From assembly GCA_003265685.1 (NCBI GenBank), contig QJOU01000017.1:1-64000 (forward strand): a DNA stretch of 64,000 nucleotides. The letters are read 5' to 3'. Positions 16,727 through 27,786 of this stretch are shown here, in pieces. The DNA comes from Piscinibacter caeni (lineage in GTDB: Bacteria > Pseudomonadota > Gammaproteobacteria > Burkholderiales > Burkholderiaceae_C). The notes beneath the pieces were generated by a model. It searched no databases, was not told the origin of the DNA, and was given only the letters and a program-made list of their open reading frames with translations. Position numbers and translations under genes: made by a program. Each line of letters opens with the position of its first letter. Position 1 is the first letter of the stretch.

Positions 16727-17803
16727 TCAGCGGCTCGCCGCGGCGAGCTGGCGGCACACCGCCTGCGTGACCTCGGCCGTGGTGGCCCGGCCGCCCAGGT
16801 CGCGGGTGTGCAGCGCCGGCGTCGCGGTGACCAGCTCGATGGCCTGCATCAGGCGCCGTGCCGCGCCCGCTTCGCCCAGGTGCTCGAGCAGCATCACGCA
16901 GGACCAGAAGGTGCCCACCGGGTTGGCCAGGCCCTGGCCCATGATGTCGAAGGCCGAGCCGTGGATCGGCTCGAACATGCTCGGGTAGCGGCGCTCCGGG
17001 TCGATGTTGCCGGTCGGCGCGATGCCGAGGCTGCCCGCCAGCGCGGCGGCGAGGTCGGACAGGATGTCGGCGTGCAGGTTGGTCGCGACGATGGTGTCCA
17101 GGCTGGCCGGGCGGTTGACCATGCGCGCGGTGGCAGCGTCGACCAGCTCCTTGTCCCACGTCACGTCCGGGAACTCGGGCGCCACCTCGGCGGCGATCTG
17201 GTCCCACATCACCATCGCGTGGCGCTGCGCGTTGCTTTTGGTGATCACGGTCAGCTGCTTGCGCGGCCGCGACTGCGCCAGCCTGAACGCGAAGCGCAGG
17301 ATGCGCTCGACGCCGGTGCGGGTCATGATCGACACGTCGGTCGCGGCCTCGATCGGGTGGCCCTGGTGCACGCGGCCGCCGATGCCCGAGTACTCACCCT
17401 CGGAGTTCTCGCGCACGATGACCCAGTTCAGGTCCTCGGGCCGGCAGCGCTTCAGCGGGGCGTCGATGCCGGGCAGGATGCGCGTCGGCCGCACGTTGGC
17501 GTACTGGTCGAAGCCCTGGCAGATCTTCAGCCGCAGGCCCCACAGCGTGACGTGGTCCGGGATGTGCGGGTCGCCGGCCGAGCCGAACAGGATCGCGTCC
17601 TTGGCGCGCAGCGCGGCCAGCCCGTCGGCCGGCATCATCTCGCCGTGCGCGCGGTACCAGTCGCCGCCCCAGGCGAAGTCCTCGAACTCGAAGGCGAAGC
17701 CACGCTCGGCGGCGGCGAGTGCCTCCAGCACCTGGCGGCCGGCCGGAACGACCTCCTTGCCGATGCCGTCTCCGGGAATGGTGGCGATGCTGTAGGTCTT
17801 CAT
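16727..17803 (-). CDS. Tartrate / D-malate dehydrogenase (decarboxylating), isocitrate-dehydrogenase fold
   Basis: A 358-residue member of the isopropylmalate/isocitrate dehydrogenase family. It has GDGIGKEVVPAG, the substrate Arg cluster in YANVRPTR, VIVRENSEGEYSGIGG and GSAFDIMGQGLANPVG. The ENSEGEY pattern and length fit TtuC/DmlA-type enzymes that oxidise tartrate or D-malate with NAD. It is probably co-transcribed with the Bug receptor and controlled by the divergent LysR regulator, the usual DmlA/DmlR layout. Exact substrate is inferred. Confidence 0.88.
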   Translation of the reverse strand: MKTYSIATIPGDGIGKEVVPAGRQVLEALAAAERGFAFEFEDFAWGGDWYRAHGEMMPADGLAALRAKDAILFGSAGDPHIPDHVTLWGLRLKICQGFDQYANVRPTRILPGIDAPLKRCRPEDLNWVIVRENSEGEYSGIGGRVHQGHPIEAATDVSIMTRTGVERILRFAFRLAQSRPRKQLTVITKSNAQRHAMVMWDQIAAEVAPEFPDVTWDKELVDAATARMVNRPASLDTIVATNLHADILSDLAAALAGSLGIAPTGNIDPERRYPSMFEPIHGSAFDIMGQGLANPVGTFWSCVMLLEHLGEAGAARRLMQAIELVTATPALHTRDLGGRATTAEVTQAVCRQLAAASR

Positions 17804-17879
17804 GTCGGGGTCCTCGGTGGGTGGGTCGATGGCAGGACTGTAGGAACTGGCCGGCCGAACAGATCGGCGCTAGAGTGAA

Positions 17880-17908
17880 TCCATCGTCAACCTGAAGTGA
17901 ACGATGGA
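17880..17908 (+). promoter_or_regulatory. Long dyad over the LysR start region
   Basis: TCCATCGT (17880-17887) and ACGATGGA (17901-17908) are perfect inverted 8-mers spaced 13 bp. The right arm overlaps the GGAGG ribosome site (17906-17910) of the downstream LysR gene. It could be an operator for LysR autoregulation, or an RNA hairpin hiding the ribosome site. A -10-like TAGAGT lies at 17871-17876. Confidence 0.5.
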
Positions 17909-17915
17909 GGCACGC

Positions 17916-18830
17916 ATGGGCACCGGCATCCAGGCCGCCGAGCTGGGTTTCCTCGTCGCGCTGGCCGGCAGCGCGAGCCTGAGCGCCGCGGCACGCGAGC
18001 TCGGGCTGTCCAAGGCGGCGGTGAGCAAGCGGCTGGCGCAGATCGAGGCGCGTTGCGGCGTCGTGCTGGTCAGCCGCACCACGCGCCGCATGAGCCTGAC
18101 GCCCGAGGGCGAGGCGGTGGTCGAGCGGGCGCGCCGCATCCTCGGCGAGATCGAGGAGCTGGACCGGCTGCTGACGCGCTCGCGCGCGCTGCCCAAGGGC
18201 CTGTTGCGCGTCAACGCGACGCTCGGCTTCGGGCGCAGCCACGTCGGGCCGCTGATCTCGCGCTTCGTGCGCAAGCACCCGGAGGTCGAGGTGCAGCTGC
18301 AGCTCTCGGTCAACCCGCCGCCGCTGACCGAGGACGCCTTCGACGTCTGCATCCGCTTCGGCGAGCCGCCCGACGCACGCGTGATCGCACGCCGCCTGGC
18401 GCCCAACCGCCGCCTGCTGTGCGCCGCGCCGGCCTACCTGGCGCGCCACGGCCATCCGGCCACGCCGGCCGAGCTGGCGGGGCATTCCTGCATCGGCATC
18501 CGCCAGGGCGACGAGGCCTACGGCAGCTGGCGCCTGTCCACCGGCAAGGGCAGCCGGCGCCGCACCGAGACCGTCAGGACACGCGGCCCCCTGGCCACCA
18601 ACGACGGCGAGATCGCGGTCAACTGGGCGCTCGACGGCCACGGCATCCTGATGCGGGCCGAGTGGGACATCGCGCGTTACCTGCGCAGCGGTCGCCTGGT
18701 GCCGGTGCTGCCGCAGTGGGAGACGCCGGAGGCCGACGTCTACGCGGTCTGGCCGCAGCGACTGCAGCTCTCGACGCGGGTGCGTGCCTTCGTCGACTTC
18801 GCGGCCGAGTCGCTGGTGCCGCGCGGCTGA
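17916..18830 (+). CDS. LysR-type regulator, DmlR-like, divergent from the dehydrogenase
   Basis: A 304-residue LysR regulator. The helix-turn-helix is near residues 15-50 (SLSAAARELGLSKAAVSKRLAQIE). An ATG at 17904 is also in frame, but the ATG at 17916 has a GGAGG site five bases upstream, so I chose it. It reads away from the dehydrogenase/receptor pair 112 bp off and is the probable activator of those genes in response to the substrate. Confidence 0.9.
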   Translation: MGTGIQAAELGFLVALAGSASLSAAARELGLSKAAVSKRLAQIEARCGVVLVSRTTRRMSLTPEGEAVVERARRILGEIEELDRLLTRSRALPKGLLRVNATLGFGRSHVGPLISRFVRKHPEVEVQLQLSVNPPPLTEDAFDVCIRFGEPPDARVIARRLAPNRRLLCAAPAYLARHGHPATPAELAGHSCIGIRQGDEAYGSWRLSTGKGSRRRTETVRTRGPLATNDGEIAVNWALDGHGILMRAEWDIARYLRSGRLVPVLPQWETPEADVYAVWPQRLQLSTRVRAFVDFAAESLVPRG

Positions 18831-18926
18831 ACCGGCGTGCCCGGGCGGCGTGTCCGTCCGCGCGCCCGGCTTGCGTGGAACCGGCAGGTGCGCACGACGC
18901 CACCTGCTCCACGCGAGGACCCGCTC

Positions 18927-19676
18927 ATGATCTCTGCCCTCTACGGCCTGGCCGTCTACGTCTTCTTTCTCGCCACCTTCACCTATGCGATCGGCTTCGT
19001 CGGCAACCTGCCGCTGCTGCCCAAGACCATCGACAGCGGGCCGCCCGGGCCGCTGCTCGAGGCCCTGCTCGTCAACACGGCGCTGCTGGGCCTGTTCGCC
19101 GTGCAGCACAGCGTGATGGCGCGCCGCTCGTTCAAGCGCTGGTGGACGCGTTTCGTGCCCGAACCGGTCGAGCGCAGCAGCTTCGTGCTGGCCGCCTCGC
19201 TGGCGCTCGCGCTGCTGCTGTGGCAGTGGCGGCCGATCGCCACGCCGATGCTGTGGCAGGTGACCGACCCAATGGCCCGCGTGCTGATCCAGGCGGTGTT
19301 CTGGAGCGGCTGGGGCGTGCTGCTGCTGGCCACCTTCCTGATCAACCACTTCGAGCTGTTCGGCCTGCGCCAGGTGTGGGCCAGGCTGCGCGGCACGCGG
19401 CTGCCGGCGGCGGACTTCCGCACGCCGCTGCTGTACCGCCATGTGCGGCACCCGATCTACCTCGGTTTCGTGATCGCCTTCTGGGCCGCGCCGGACATGA
19501 GCGCCGGGCACCTGCTGTTCGCGCTGGCCTGCACCGGCTACATCCTGGTGGGCATCTGGTTCGAGGAGCGCGACCTGATCGCGCAGTTCGGCGAACGCTA
19601 CCGGGCCTACCGGGCGCAGACCGGCATGCTGCTGCCGCGCCTGTTCACGCGCCGCGGCGGCACCGCGCGTTCCTGA
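18927..19676 (+). CDS. MddA/NnrU-like membrane methyltransferase
   Basis: A 249-residue protein with about five membrane helices. The C-terminal motif [19 protein letters not shown] and [26 protein letters not shown] matches the isoprenylcysteine methyltransferase-like fold of MddA, which S-methylates methanethiol to dimethyl sulfide. NnrU proteins are related, so the substrate is uncertain. The ATG at 18927 follows AGGA. Its stop and that of the convergent Smr gene abut as TGATCA with no gap. Confidence 0.8.
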   Translation: MISALYGLAVYVFFLATFTYAIGFVGNLPLLPKTIDSGPPGPLLEALLVNTALLGLFAVQHSVMARRSFKRWWTRFVPEPVERSSFVLAASLALALLLWQWRPIATPMLWQVTDPMARVLIQAVFWSGWGVLLLATFLINHFELFGLRQVWARLRGTRLPAADFRTPLLYRHVRHPIYLGFVIAFWAAPDMSAGHLLFALACTGYILVGIWFEERDLIAQFGERYRAYRAQTGMLLPRLFTRRGGTARS

Positions 19677-20333
19677 TCAGGCGCCGCCCGACGGCCGCAG
19701 CAGCACCAGCAGCGCACCGTGCCCGCCGTCCTGCGCGCGGGCCTGGGTGAAGGCGATCACCTCGTCCTTCTGCACCAGCCAGGCGCGCACCTTGGCCTTG
19801 AGCACGGGCGCGCGCCCGGGCGAGCCGTTGCCCTTGCCGTGCACGACGCGCACGCAGCGCAGGCCGTCGCGCACGGCGCCGCGCAGGAAGGCGCCGAGTG
19901 CCTCGCGCGCTTCGTCGCGCCGCAGCCCGTGCAGGTCGAGCTGGGCCTGGATGGCCCAGACGCCGCGGCGCAGCTTGCGCACCACCTCGGGCCCGATGCC
20001 GCGGCGGCGGAACGAGAGCGCCTCGTCGGTGTCGAGCAGGCTCTCGACGTCGAACTCGTCGGAGATCGCCTCGCGCAGCACCGCGGCCTCGTCGCGCAGG
20101 CGCTGGCGCGGCTCGGGGGCGGGGCGTGCCCGCGCCGGCAGCGCACGGCCGTGCTGACGCAGCGGCTGCACCGGGCCGACCGTGAGCGCGAACAGCTCGC
20201 GCTCGCGCCGCACGCGGGCCGCGTCGATGCGCTGCTGCAGCTGCGCCTCCTCGGCGCGGCGGCGCTGCTCGGCCATCACCTTCTTCACGGCGGCGAGGTC
20301 GGCCAGGGAGTGGACCTTCGCCGGGCGCGTCAC
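19677..20333 (-). CDS. Smr (MutS2-type) domain protein
   Basis: A 218-residue protein whose last 90 residues form an Smr domain: [19 protein letters not shown], then [24 protein letters not shown]. Smr domains are DNA/RNA nicking nucleases. The N-terminal half is a charged, probably helical stretch. The start is the GTG at 20333, overlapping the radC stop (GTGA), so it is translationally coupled to radC. E. coli SmrB-like ribosome-collision nucleases have the same layout. Confidence 0.88.
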   Translation of the reverse strand: MTRPAKVHSLADLAAVKKVMAEQRRRAEEAQLQQRIDAARVRRERELFALTVGPVQPLRQHGRALPARARPAPEPRQRLRDEAAVLREAISDEFDVESLLDTDEALSFRRRGIGPEVVRKLRRGVWAIQAQLDLHGLRRDEAREALGAFLRGAVRDGLRCVRVVHGKGNGSPGRAPVLKAKVRAWLVQKDEVIAFTQARAQDGGHGALLVLLRPSGGA

Positions 20334-20998
20334 AGCAGCCCCCGCTCGGCGAACGACACCACCTGGCCGCGCGCCACCACGAGGTGGTCGAGCACGCGCA
20401 CGTCCACCAGCGCCAGCGCGCTCTTGAGCGACTGGGTCAGGAACTCGTCGGCGCGCGAGGGCTCGGCCAGGCCCGAGGGATGGTTGTGCGCCAGGATCAC
20501 CGCGCCGGCGTTCAGCTCGAGCGCGCGCCGCACCACCTCGCGCGGGTAGACGCTGGTCTGCGACAGCGTGCCCCGGAACATCTCGTCGAAGCGGATCAGG
20601 CGGTGCTGCGCGTCGAGGAACAGCACCGCGAACACCTCGTGCCCGAGCTGGCCCATCTGCAGGCCGAGGAACTCGCGCACGGCCTGCGGCGAATCGAACA
20701 CGGTGCGTGCCTGCAGGCCCTGCTGCAGCGAGCGGCGGGCGATCTCCAGCACCGCGGCCACCTCGGCGCGCTTGGCGGGGCCCAGGCCCTTGATGCGCTC
20801 GAGGTCGTCGCGCTGCGCGTGCAGCAGGCCGGTGAGGCCGCCGAAGCCGTCGAGCAGGTTCTGCGCGAGCTGCAGCACCGGCGTGCCCTTGAGGCCCGTG
20901 CGCAGCAGCAGCGCCAGCAGCTCGACATCGGCCAGCGCGGCCGGGCCCAGTGCCAGCAGCTTCTCGCGCGGTCGGGCATCGCGGGGGATGTGCTTCAA
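20330..20998 (-). CDS. radC: RadC family JAB1/MPN-domain protein
   Basis: The 222-residue protein starts with the [27 protein letters not shown] helical segment, includes a helix-hairpin-helix ([15 protein letters not shown]) and ends with the JAB metalloprotease-like motif [23 protein letters not shown] followed by S-x-AD. RadC was once linked to recombination repair; its function is unresolved. It lies head-to-head with the FKBP gene, 46 bp between start codons, and is coupled to the Smr gene. Confidence 0.93.
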   Translation of the reverse strand: MKHIPRDARPREKLLALGPAALADVELLALLLRTGLKGTPVLQLAQNLLDGFGGLTGLLHAQRDDLERIKGLGPAKRAEVAAVLEIARRSLQQGLQARTVFDSPQAVREFLGLQMGQLGHEVFAVLFLDAQHRLIRFDEMFRGTLSQTSVYPREVVRRALELNAGAVILAHNHPSGLAEPSRADEFLTQSLKSALALVDVRVLDHLVVARGQVVSFAERGLL

Positions 20999-21044
20999 GG
21001 CTGCCTCGTAAAATCCGGGGCAGTCTACTGGAGCGGGGCATCTC

Positions 21045-21488
21045 GTGAATCTCGTGCAGCCGGGGTCCTTCCTGACCCTGCATTACCGCCTCGCCGGCCC
21101 GGATGGCCGCGATATCATCAACACCTTCGCGGAGAAACCCGCCACCCTCTCGCTCGGCACCGGCCAGCTGGCCGAGGCGCTGGAGCGCCGCCTGCTGGGC
21201 CTGGCCGAAGGCACGCGCCAGGTGTTCGAGCTGCCCGCGGGCGAGGCCTTTGGCCAGCGCAGCACCGAGCTGCTGCAGCGCGTGAAGCGCAGCCTGCTGG
21301 CCGAGCTGGGTGACCCGGACGAGGCCTACCACGTCGGCGACGTGGTGCAGTTCCCCACGCCGGACGGGCAGGGGCAGTATGCGGGTGTGGTGCGCGAGCT
21401 CGGCGAGGACTGGGTGCTGTTCGACTTCAACCACCCGCTGGCCGGTCAGCCGGTCAGCTTCGAGGTGCAACTGATCGGAGTGCTGTGA
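21045..21488 (+). CDS. FKBP-type peptidyl-prolyl isomerase, SlpA/FkpB-like
   Basis: A 147-residue FKBP with an inserted flap, the SlpA/FkpB type: [19 protein letters not shown], then [25 protein letters not shown] and [23 protein letters not shown]. Cytoplasmic chaperone with cis-trans isomerase activity. Start is GTG at 21045. Its stop overlaps the ATG of ispH, matching the fkpB-ispH operon of many proteobacteria. A -10-like TAAAAT is at 21009-21014. Confidence 0.93.
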   Translation: MNLVQPGSFLTLHYRLAGPDGRDIINTFAEKPATLSLGTGQLAEALERRLLGLAEGTRQVFELPAGEAFGQRSTELLQRVKRSLLAELGDPDEAYHVGDVVQFPTPDGQGQYAGVVRELGEDWVLFDFNHPLAGQPVSFEVQLIGVL

Positions 21489-22453
21489 TGGCCGACCAAG
21501 CCCGGATCGACGAAGTGCTGCTCGCCGAGCCGCGCGGCTTCTGCGCCGGCGTGGACCGCGCGATCGAGATCGTCGAGCGCGCGCTGCGCAAGTTCGGCGC
21601 GCCGATCTACGTGCGCCACGAGATCGTGCACAACACCTACGTGGTCAACGACCTGAAGGCCAAGGGCGCGATCTTCATCGAGGACCTGGCCGAGGTGCCG
21701 CCCGGGGCGACGCTGGTGTTCTCGGCGCACGGCGTCTCGCAGGCGGTGCGGCGCGAGGCGGCGCAGCGCGGCTTCAGCGTGTTCGACGCCACCTGCCCGC
21801 TGGTGACCAAGGTGCACGTCGAGGTCGCCAAGCTGCACAAGGAGGGCTACGAGTTCATCATGATCGGCCACAAGGGCCACCCGGAGGTCGAGGGCACGAT
21901 GGGCCAGCTCGACGCCGGCATCCACCTCGTCGAGGACGTGGAGGACGTGGCCAAGGTGCGCCCGGCGCAGGAGGAGAAGATCGCCGTCGTCACGCAGACC
22001 ACGCTGTCGGTGGACGATGCCGCGCACATCCTCGCCGCGGTGAAGCAGCGCTTCCCCAAGGTGCGCGAGCCGAAGAAGCAGGACATCTGCTACGCCACGC
22101 AGAACCGGCAGGACGCCGTCAAGCTGCTCGCGCCCGCGGTCGACGTGGTGATCGTGGTGGGCAGCCCGACCAGCTCGAACAGCAACCGGCTGCAGGAGCT
22201 GGCGCAGCGCCTGGGCACGCCGGCCTACATGGTGGACAAACCGGACGACCTGCAGCCGCAATGGCTCGAGGGCCGGCGCCGCGTCGGGCTGACCGCCGGC
22301 GCCTCGGCGCCGGACATCCTGGTTCAGCAGGTGATCGCGCGGCTGCGCGAGTTCGGCGTGCTCTCGCTGCGCACGCTGCCGGGCGTGGAGGAGACGGTGC
22401 GCTTCCCGCTGCCGATGGGCCTGGGCGACAGGTCCATGGCGGCCGCCGAGTAG
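21488..22453 (+). CDS. ispH: 4-hydroxy-3-methylbut-2-enyl diphosphate reductase
   Basis: Last step of the MEP isoprenoid pathway, making IPP and DMAPP with an iron-sulfur cluster. The 321-residue protein has the three cluster Cys in [25 protein letters not shown] and [10 protein letters not shown], plus the acid residue in TQTTLSVDD. Start is ATG 21488, overlapping the FKBP stop; a GTG three bases earlier is possible. The TAG stop lies in the loop of a 9-bp hairpin shared with the convergent Cys-rich gene. Confidence 0.96.
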   Translation: MADQARIDEVLLAEPRGFCAGVDRAIEIVERALRKFGAPIYVRHEIVHNTYVVNDLKAKGAIFIEDLAEVPPGATLVFSAHGVSQAVRREAAQRGFSVFDATCPLVTKVHVEVAKLHKEGYEFIMIGHKGHPEVEGTMGQLDAGIHLVEDVEDVAKVRPAQEEKIAVVTQTTLSVDDAAHILAAVKQRFPKVREPKKQDICYATQNRQDAVKLLAPAVDVVIVVGSPTSSNSNRLQELAQRLGTPAYMVDKPDDLQPQWLEGRRRVGLTAGASAPDILVQQVIARLREFGVLSLRTLPGVEETVRFPLPMGLGDRSMAAAE

Positions 22454-22462
22454 GGCGGCCGC
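22439..22462. terminator. Bidirectional hairpin spanning the ispH stop
   Basis: GCGGCCGCC (22439-22447) and GGCGGCCGC (22454-22462) pair perfectly around a 6-nt loop that contains the ispH stop. The convergent Cys-rich gene stops immediately beyond (22463). There is no U-run, so it may act with a termination factor or only as an RNA 3' end stabiliser. Confidence 0.45.
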
Positions 22463-22636
22463 TCAGCGCCGACGGTGGATCGTGATCACCCTCTCGCGCG
22501 GCTTCGTTTCCTCGCAGCTCGAGCAGCCGCCGCAGGCCGCGCGACCGCGCGAGCGGATGCCGCGCCAGATCGCGCGGCCGACATGTGCGCCGCAGGCGAC
22601 GACGATCACCCCTGCGACGATGGACTGCAGCATCAT
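22463..22636 (-). CDS. FeoB-associated Cys-rich membrane protein
   Basis: A 57-residue protein with one N-terminal membrane helix (LQSIVAGVIVVACGAHVGRAIW) and a Cys-rich tail with ACGGCSSC. This architecture matches the short FeoB-associated Cys-rich family found next to feoB. It begins 2 bp after the feoB stop and so shares the feo transcript. Role in Fe(II) uptake is inferred from this recurrent linkage. Confidence 0.85.
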   Translation of the reverse strand: MMLQSIVAGVIVVACGAHVGRAIWRGIRSRGRAACGGCSSCEETKPRERVITIHRRR

Positions 22637-22638
22637 GT

Positions 22639-24492
<1,854 letters not shown>

Positions 24493-24497
24493 CGGAC

Positions 24498-24734
24498 TCA
24501 CTCCACGGCCACGCAGCGCGCCTCGGCCAGGCGCAGCGCGAACAGGGTCTGGCCCACCAGCACGGCGATCGGCTCGCGGCCGCCCGGCCCGCGGCGCAGC
24601 ACGCGCACCGGCTCGCCCGGGATGAAGCCCAGCTCGGCCAGGCGCTGCAGCACGGCCGCGTCCATGCCGGTGCCGCCGGCGTGCAGCGCGGCGACGCGGG
24701 CGGTCGATCCGTCGGGGAGGTCGGCGAGCAGCAT
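24498..24734 (-). CDS. feoA: FeoA, SH3-like partner of FeoB
   Basis: A 78-residue cytoplasmic SH3-like protein needed for FeoB activity. Features: LQRLAELGFIPGEPVRVLRRGPGG and FALRLAEARCVAVE, the standard FeoA start and end. First gene of feoA-feoB-Cys-rich; starts 23 bp downstream of a Fur-box-like palindrome. The ATG at 24734 is followed directly by the conserved domain. Confidence 0.93.
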   Translation of the reverse strand: MLLADLPDGSTARVAALHAGGTGMDAAVLQRLAELGFIPGEPVRVLRRGPGGREPIAVLVGQTLFALRLAEARCVAVE

Positions 24735-24757
24735 GGGCAGGACAGGATCCAGTTGCA

Positions 24758-26181
<1,424 letters not shown>

Positions 26182-26224
26182 AATGCGCGGCTCGGCAGCG
26201 ACCCGCCGAAGCAAGTCCCAACCC

Positions 26225-26315
26225 GGAGAGGTGGCAGAGTGGTCGAATGCGCCGGACTCGAAATCCGGTATACGGTTTCACCGTATCGAGGGTTCGAATC
26301 CCTCCTTCTCCGCCA
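26225..26315 (+). tRNA. tRNA-Ser (anticodon CGA)
   Basis: A 91-nt tRNA with encoded CCA. Acceptor stem GGAGAGG pairs with CTTCTCC before GCCA; the anticodon stem CCGGA/TCCGG encloses CTCGAAA, anticodon CGA at 26259-26261, reading UCG. A long variable arm (TACGGTTTCACCGTA) and T-loop GGTTCGAATCC confirm a type II serine tRNA. It lies just after serS. Confidence 0.97.
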
Positions 26316-26332
26316 GTGGTGAAGCTCGCCCG

Positions 26333-27307
26333 ATGACCCAGGGCGACCTGCTCGATCCCGACCCCGCGCCCGCGCCGCTTGGACGGCGCCGCAACATCCG
26401 CGTCGGGCTGTGCAGCTGGAGCGATCCGTCGCTCATCAAGTGCAAGGCCTTCTACCCGCGCGGCTGCAGCAGCGCCGAGGCGCGGCTGCGCTACTACGCG
26501 AGCCAGTTCCCGATCGTCGAGGTCGACAGCAGCTTCTACGCGATGCCCAGCGCCTCGAACGCGGTGCTGTGGGCCGAGCGCACGCCGCCGGACTTCGTCT
26601 TCAACGTCAAGGCCTTCCGCCTGCTGACCGGCCACCAGACGCCGCCCGAGGTGCTGCCGGCCGACATCGCCGCCGCGCTGCCGCCGCTGCCGGCGCGCAA
26701 GAAGAACTGGTACTACGACGACCTGCCCGAGGAACTGCGCGAGGAGCTCTGGCGCCGCTTCATCGGCGCGCTCGCGCCGCTGCGTTCTGCCGGCAAGCTG
26801 CTCGCGGTGCACTTCCAGTTCGCGCCCTGGGCCACCAACGGCGCCAAGTGGCGCGCCCACGTCGAGCACTGCGTGCAGCGCATGGCCGGCCACCTGCTCG
26901 CGGTCGAGTTCCGCAATGCCAGCTGGTACGGCGAGGGCCGCGCCGAGGAGACGCTCGCCTGGCAGCGCGAGCTCGGCGTGGCGCACACCATCGTCGACGA
27001 GCCGCAGGACGTGGGCAACTTCGCGCACGCCATCTGGGCAGTGACGCATCCGCGCCTGGCGGTGGTGCGACTGCACGGCCGCAACGCCGAGACCTGGGAT
27101 GCCAAGGGACTGTCCGCCTCGTCCGAGCGCTTCAACTACGAGTACGACGCTGCCGAGCTCGACGACCTGGCGCAGCGCATCGAGCACCTGGTCGACGACG
27201 CACTCGACGTGGTGGTGCTGCTGAACGTGAACTACGAGGACCAGGGTGTGCGTGCGGCGCGTGGGCTGATGCAGCGCCTGCAGCGCGGCCGCGACGGCGT
27301 TGCGTGA
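26333..27307 (+). CDS. DUF72 family protein
   Basis: A 324-residue TIM-barrel protein of the DUF72/YecE family. Conserved segments are IRVGLCSWSDPSL, RYYASQFPIVEVDSSFYAMPS, HFQFAPW and VEFRNASWY. The biochemical role of the family is not established. It starts 17 bp downstream of the tRNA-Ser and ends before a small membrane protein 92 bp away. Confidence 0.9.
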   Translation: MTQGDLLDPDPAPAPLGRRRNIRVGLCSWSDPSLIKCKAFYPRGCSSAEARLRYYASQFPIVEVDSSFYAMPSASNAVLWAERTPPDFVFNVKAFRLLTGHQTPPEVLPADIAAALPPLPARKKNWYYDDLPEELREELWRRFIGALAPLRSAGKLLAVHFQFAPWATNGAKWRAHVEHCVQRMAGHLLAVEFRNASWYGEGRAEETLAWQRELGVAHTIVDEPQDVGNFAHAIWAVTHPRLAVVRLHGRNAETWDAKGLSASSERFNYEYDAAELDDLAQRIEHLVDDALDVVVLLNVNYEDQGVRAARGLMQRLQRGRDGVA

Positions 27308-27399
27308 GATCAACCACGGCGCCGACGCATGTTTCTGTAACCGTTTGGCACAAAGCGCCGGCTTGGCGCAAGCTTCGAATCCAGCGGAGGCCCAAGAAC

Positions 27400-27783
27400 A
27401 TGAATCCCTGGCTCGAACTGAATCGCCAGCCGGCAGTGCTGGAGCCCTGGCAACTGTTGCTGCTGCTGCTGTTCCTGCTCGGTTACGCCGGCAGCATCGG
27501 GCGCCTGCTCGGCGGGCGCGGCCGCTTGCGCGCGGCTCTGCTGGCCGTGGCGTCCGGCGCTCTGCTGTGCGTGCTGATGTCTCCCTGGGTGCTGGGGCCG
27601 TTGATGGTGGCCGCCGCCGTCGCTGCGGTGGGCCTGTTCACCGGCGTCGTGATGCTGCTCAGCCGCCTGCTCGGGGTGAGCGGCCGGGCGGTCGATGCGT
27701 CGGTGCCGGTGGCAGCGGCGGACGCCGCCGCGCCCATCCGGCCGGCCGCCGCGCGGGCCGCCGATCCGGTGGCCGTCGGCTGA
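27400..27783 (+). CDS. Small membrane protein of unknown function
   Basis: A 127-residue protein with three probable membrane helices (about residues 16-33, 43-58 and 62-88) and an Ala/Pro-rich tail. ATG at 27400 follows GGAGG (27386-27390). I recognise no family. It ends 3 bp before the convergent RTX protease gene. Confidence 0.7.
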   Translation: MNPWLELNRQPAVLEPWQLLLLLLFLLGYAGSIGRLLGGRGRLRAALLAVASGALLCVLMSPWVLGPLMVAAAVAAVGLFTGVVMLLSRLLGVSGRAVDASVPVAAADAAAPIRPAAARAADPVAVG

Positions 27784-27786
27784 CCT

